From assembly GCA_950295325.1 (NCBI GenBank), contig OX485808.1, forward strand, positions 29,532,527 to 29,596,526: a stretch of DNA of 64,000 bases, written 5' to 3'. The notes under the pieces are model-generated. The model was given only the letters and a program-made list of their open reading frames with translations. It made no database searches and was not told where the DNA came from. The stretch's first letter is position 1, and the number at the start of each line of letters is the position of its first letter. Of this stretch, positions 60,147 to 64,000 are shown piece by piece. Source of the DNA: Polytrichum commune (taxonomy: Eukaryota > Streptophyta > Polytrichopsida > Polytrichales > Polytrichaceae). A program made the translations under genes and the position numbers.

Positions 60147-63100
60147 ATGGGCTCTCGTGCTGTCCAAGCTCTGTCTCTGCGCCATTGTCGTGCCTTCATC
60201 AGATTCCGCTCCTCCCTCGCTTCGCATTTGCCCTCACCAGCCTTCATGGCATGCAGGTCCAATCCCCAACAAGAGGAAGTAAGTCAGCTGATCACAATTC
60301 TTGCTGCACATTTCCAAGTTTTTTCCTCCCCCTGGAATTTGGAGCAGATGTGCGTGCGGGAGAGAGGTGTAACCCCAGGACGAGCAAAGTCGTTATGTTG
60401 TTTCTATGTGATACTGCGTAATTTTGCTAAATTGGATTGGATGGAATTGGATTGAATTGGCGGAGGCGGGGATTGTGATTAATTCCCAAATTGATATTTT
60501 AGCATTTTCATACTAATTGTTTATTCTCTCTTTTACATTGGATGATATGAAATCTTCATCAATTTCTCTCTCTTCAGGTTACTTTGTGTTGTGCGTGTCA
60601 AGAATAATAACCTTGCAAAAGATAACAAGTTGTCTTATTATTATCTACCAAAAAGCCACGTCACCATCTATTGTTGTACAATTTCAACAATTTGAAAATA
60701 CCGTATGTATGTGTTAGAGGAGACCCCAAATCGGGCTTTAAAACCCTTTCTTTAATGGTTAAACCCTAGGAGCAGGTCGAGGTCTGTTATGTGGAATTTG
60801 ACAATTGGCTTGAATGGGGAGGTTGCAAGAGTCAAGTAAGAAATTTGAGGTTATTTTTGCAAAACCCTCCTTAAACCTTAAAATTCCGAGGTTAGAAGTA
60901 ACAATACGGTCTCCGAAGTGGTGCCACTGATGTGAGACATTACTATTTGAGGGGATTTCAATGTGGAGGATACAGTTTCGTAATTAGGGTTATTTTTCCA
61001 TTTTTTCAAGTAACCGCTCAGAAACTGGATCAGAAATCTGGAGTGCGTAGGTAGTGATTTTCGAAAGTAGTTGTTGCGACATAGGATTGACACTTGAGAT
61101 TATTTGGTTCATATTTTAGGCCTTGATTTTCTTCCGAGATCAGAAGTCATGACGTTCTCTGAAGAACTATATGCTAGACATGGCTATTCCTGTGGCATCC
61201 AATTTTGAGAAATCCAAGCTTACAGATGTATGTGGCCGTTTCCGCTCCGTTGTGATTTTGGTTGTAATCGGTTCCAGGACTTTTGGTCTGGATTGGTGGT
61301 GCTTTGGTTTGCAGTTTTACGATTCGCAGACTCGGAGCTTTAGTGTGGTTTGGATTTGAGTGGATGTTGCTCAGGGTTTTTAAAATTTGCCGGGGTCCTC
61401 GTGGTGATGAAATCTGTAGATGACGATTGTCACATTATTTGAAGCTCGAGCCATCTTCTTAGAGAGTCTCGGCTTTAAAGGGAGTGGATGGTATCCCATA
61501 TGAGTTACATCGGTGGAGAGATGAAAAGTTGCTCATGCAAGGCATTCTGAACCTGAGTTCAATGCACTGGATCTGTACTTATCAATGTTTTGTCCTCCTC
61601 TGTCTGATTCTGGATCGAGTGACTTGAGCTTCTCCTTTTACGAACTCTTTCTGGATTGGCTGTGTGCTCACAATATATACATCATTGTAGGTTGAATAGT
61701 GAACACGATTGGGAGGGTTTATTAGATTGTTTATAGAGAAGCAAATCTTCAATTTGAACTCTTATAACTTTTGCGTCTTAATTCCTATTTGGAAACTTGA
61801 AATGACATTCTTCAGGATTCAAAATTGCTAATGGGATGCAAGAATCCTGAGCCGATCCAATGGCCAATATTATATGTGGAATTTGAAAGCACACAATATG
61901 GTCACATACATGAGAGCTCGAGTTGAGAGCTTGACCTTGCAATTTTTTGTCTTGAGAGCTCGACCTTGACCTTGAAATTTCTTAACGTGTGACATACTGG
62001 AACTCTTAACTATATTTTGTCTAGAGCGGCTGTTTGGCAATCACCGATTTTAGGGGATAGTTGGAAAATGATAGGTTGGGACAAAGAGATTAGGGTTGGT
62101 AGGCTGAATCATGTCTGTGTTGTTGTAAAGATCAAGCTGGAATTGGCTTAGGATGAATTGTCCCTGTTGTGGTTTAGTATGAGGCAGAATTGAATTGAAG
62201 CTGGATGCAGATGTTTAGGATGCATTGTTTCATGTCTCGAACAGCCTAACCGACTATTTTGGTATTATGTATCTACAATGTTGCTGTGCCGATCAGCAAG
62301 ACTTTGAAGTTCTGAATGTGTTTGAGGAGAAGTATTGGTGGATTGGATCAAATGGAATTGGCGTGCGGGGGGGGAAGCTTGGTGTTGGAATGAATGTTGG
62401 TTCTTGAGGTTGATCAAACCCTTGAGTTGGAATTTTGGTGTTCTAGGGAAAGGCAAGCAGTAATCAGCAATGGAAACCGAAGCCTAGCACAGGGTCGATG
62501 CTGCATGTAACTCAACAAGACGTAGCTTCTGGCTCCTCCCTACAAGTGCCTACATCCAACATGAGCCAACAATTGAGAAACCCTGTTGATTCTGAAGACA
62601 TCCATTCTGCTGTGACGGAGCTTGAACATCTTAAACTGGATCCAGGGCCTGCAACTCATGGAGCTGGTCATCCAATGTCAAATCTCAAATCCAAGGCTGA
62701 TGGGCACACAAACACTGTGGCAGGAGCAGGTCAAGAGTGGGTAGTGAAAGGGGCAGGGGGATCAAATATTGATAGATCAGTGGAGGGTGAAGAGCAATCA
62801 AGAGGTTTGCACCTGAAGAAGGAAGATTTTGCTCCCTCAGCACAGAAGGGAGAAGTTACTGTACATAAGAAAGTGAAAGTGTCCATTGCTCAAGCACAGA
62901 TCCGTGCAACATTTTACCCTAAATTTGAAAACGAAAAATCTGATCAAGAGGTGAAGTTTTGCTGATTACCTATCAATGTACTTCATTGTGTAATTGGAAT
63001 ACACTGTGAACCATTCACTCTGGACCAGTGTCATGTTTGTTGCAACAATCTCCATCTAATTATAAAACAGAGATTGGAGAAGCTGCATATTGTATCGTAT

Positions 63101-63820
63101 ACCAAGAAAGACCTTGGAATAAATAGTTCCACTGATGCCCAATGATTTTAATTACAGATGAGAACACGGATGCATGAGGTGGTCTCAGCTGGGCTTGGAG
63201 TCTTGGAGGTACATATTGACATCAGTTGCAACCATATCTAAGTTCTTACTTTTCTCAGTTTTGGTTTGATATAAAGTATTGGTGTTAGTTAAGCTACCAA
63301 AGTAGCTGATTCAATTGGAACGACCTTCATCAAATGAGCACTTGATAGAGGATTATTGACTTTTGTCATTAGGCAGACATCATCTCAACCTTACTGCATA
63401 CGGTATTCATTTGACTGTGCATTTTGATGTGTCCTCATTTTCGTTTTTTTCAACAGCTTTCTTTGGTATTTAGTCAAATCTCTTATCCCTCATTCATTCC
63501 TTAAGAGGCCTTTAACTAATTTTTAGTGATTCATCTTGGTTTACCAATCAATATGAGTAATTGCTTACTGTAATGAAATTCCTGTGCATATAATTCCATA
63601 TGTTCATGTCTATTCTAATTTGGAGAATGCTATTTCTAACTTGGGTCATCTACTTATCCCCTCAAATGTTGCACATAAAATTTTACAATGCAACAAAGCT
63701 TCTTGTTTTTCTAATCATCATTTTCTTCACTACACAGGTCTCAATGAAACATTCTGGATCACTTTTCTTGTATTCGGGAGATAATGGAGGAGCTTTTGCT
63801 AAAAATAGCTATGGAAATTT
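60147..63820 (+). CDS. RNL: Plant tRNA ligase RNL, N-terminal part (continues past right edge)
   Basis: Four exons so far: 60147-60278, 62447-62950, 63158-63208 and 63738-63820, the first three in phase 0 and the last leaving two bases. The visible protein is about 256 residues of a family of about 1,100. Exon 1 (MGSRAVQALSLRHCRAFIRF, Arg/Ser-rich) looks like an organelle-targeting extension. Exon 2 starts GKASSNQQWKPKP and ends with the diagnostic QAQIRATFYPKFENEKSDQE. Exons 3 and 4 give MRTRMHEVVSAGLGVLE and VSMKHSGSLFLYSGDNGGAF, then AKNSYGN, whose Lys (residue about 251) is the likely adenylated lysine of the ligase domain. RNL joins tRNA halves after intron removal and also bZIP60/IRE1-cleaved mRNA in the unfolded protein response. 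Exon 1 is the least certain part. Confidence 0.9.
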
Positions 63821-64000
63821 GTAAGCAGAGCCATCCTGAAAGAGAAGCGTGCCCTCTATCATGAGAATTCTATTTGCTTATTGTGCTAGCAACAATAACA
63901 ACAGGCATCATTGCTGAGAATAGCCATGGTCTCTGAACAATGTGGACAAATTAGATAAATGATAAGTTAGAGTATTGGCCATTTTTGCATAGGGAATTTT

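Overview
This is nuclear DNA of a land plant. Evidence: spliced genes with canonical GT..AG introns, plastid-targeted proteins, a plant-type tRNA ligase, an HCF152-type PPR gene, an F-box/LysM gene of a plant-specific architecture, TTTAGGG telomere-type repeats, and AT-rich intergenic DNA full of MITEs. The species cannot be named from the sequence. The divergence of the proteins from their Arabidopsis relatives makes a non-seed plant plausible, but that is inference.

Layout. (1) 1-3.4 kb: 5' part of a minus-strand TAF1B/Rrn7-like RNA polymerase I factor gene, with a dead copy of its first exon just upstream. (2) 3.4-12 kb: transposon-derived DNA, including a 3.4-kb PIF/Harbinger-type element with a broken transposase. 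(3) 12.4-15.5 kb: COG5 (plus). (4) 16.9-18.6 kb: a MITE and a pogo-like remnant. (5) 20.0-23.4 kb: the Golgi SNARE GOS1/GOSR1 (minus). (6) 24-32 kb: repeats and several MITEs. (7) 32-37.7 kb: HCF152 (plus). (8) 39.25 kb: tRNA-Arg(ACG). (9) 44.4-47.2 kb: plastid protein with an HMA-like fold (minus). (10) 48.6-52.0 kb: F-box/LysM gene (minus) followed by decayed copies of its 3' end. (11) 53.2-55.9 kb: a LysM-only paralogue (minus) with a 5S rRNA sequence and tandem repeats in its intron. (12) 60.1 kb to the right edge: 5' part of the tRNA ligase RNL (plus). Gene models below were assembled by hand from exon homology, reading phase and splice sites.

Functionally, COG5 and GOS1 are both Golgi retrograde-transport components and lie tail to tail. 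HCF152 and the HMA-like protein are predicted to work in plastids. TAF1B, RNL, the tRNA and the 5S sequence belong to RNA production. Nothing suggests a co-regulated cluster.

The most striking feature is structural. Nearly every gene carries short (about 100-400 bp) direct tandem duplications inside or at its edges, several of them crossing exon-intron borders: TAF1B first exon and intron, COG5 exon 1 end, HCF152 leader and 3' splice site, HMA exon 1 end, the 3' end of the F-box/LysM gene, and both ends of the LysM-only gene. They create spare splice sites, a potential poison exon, an in-frame duplicated mini-exon and dead exon copies. A second theme is several families of TIR elements with TTA/TAA target duplications, found together with a Harbinger transposase fragment.
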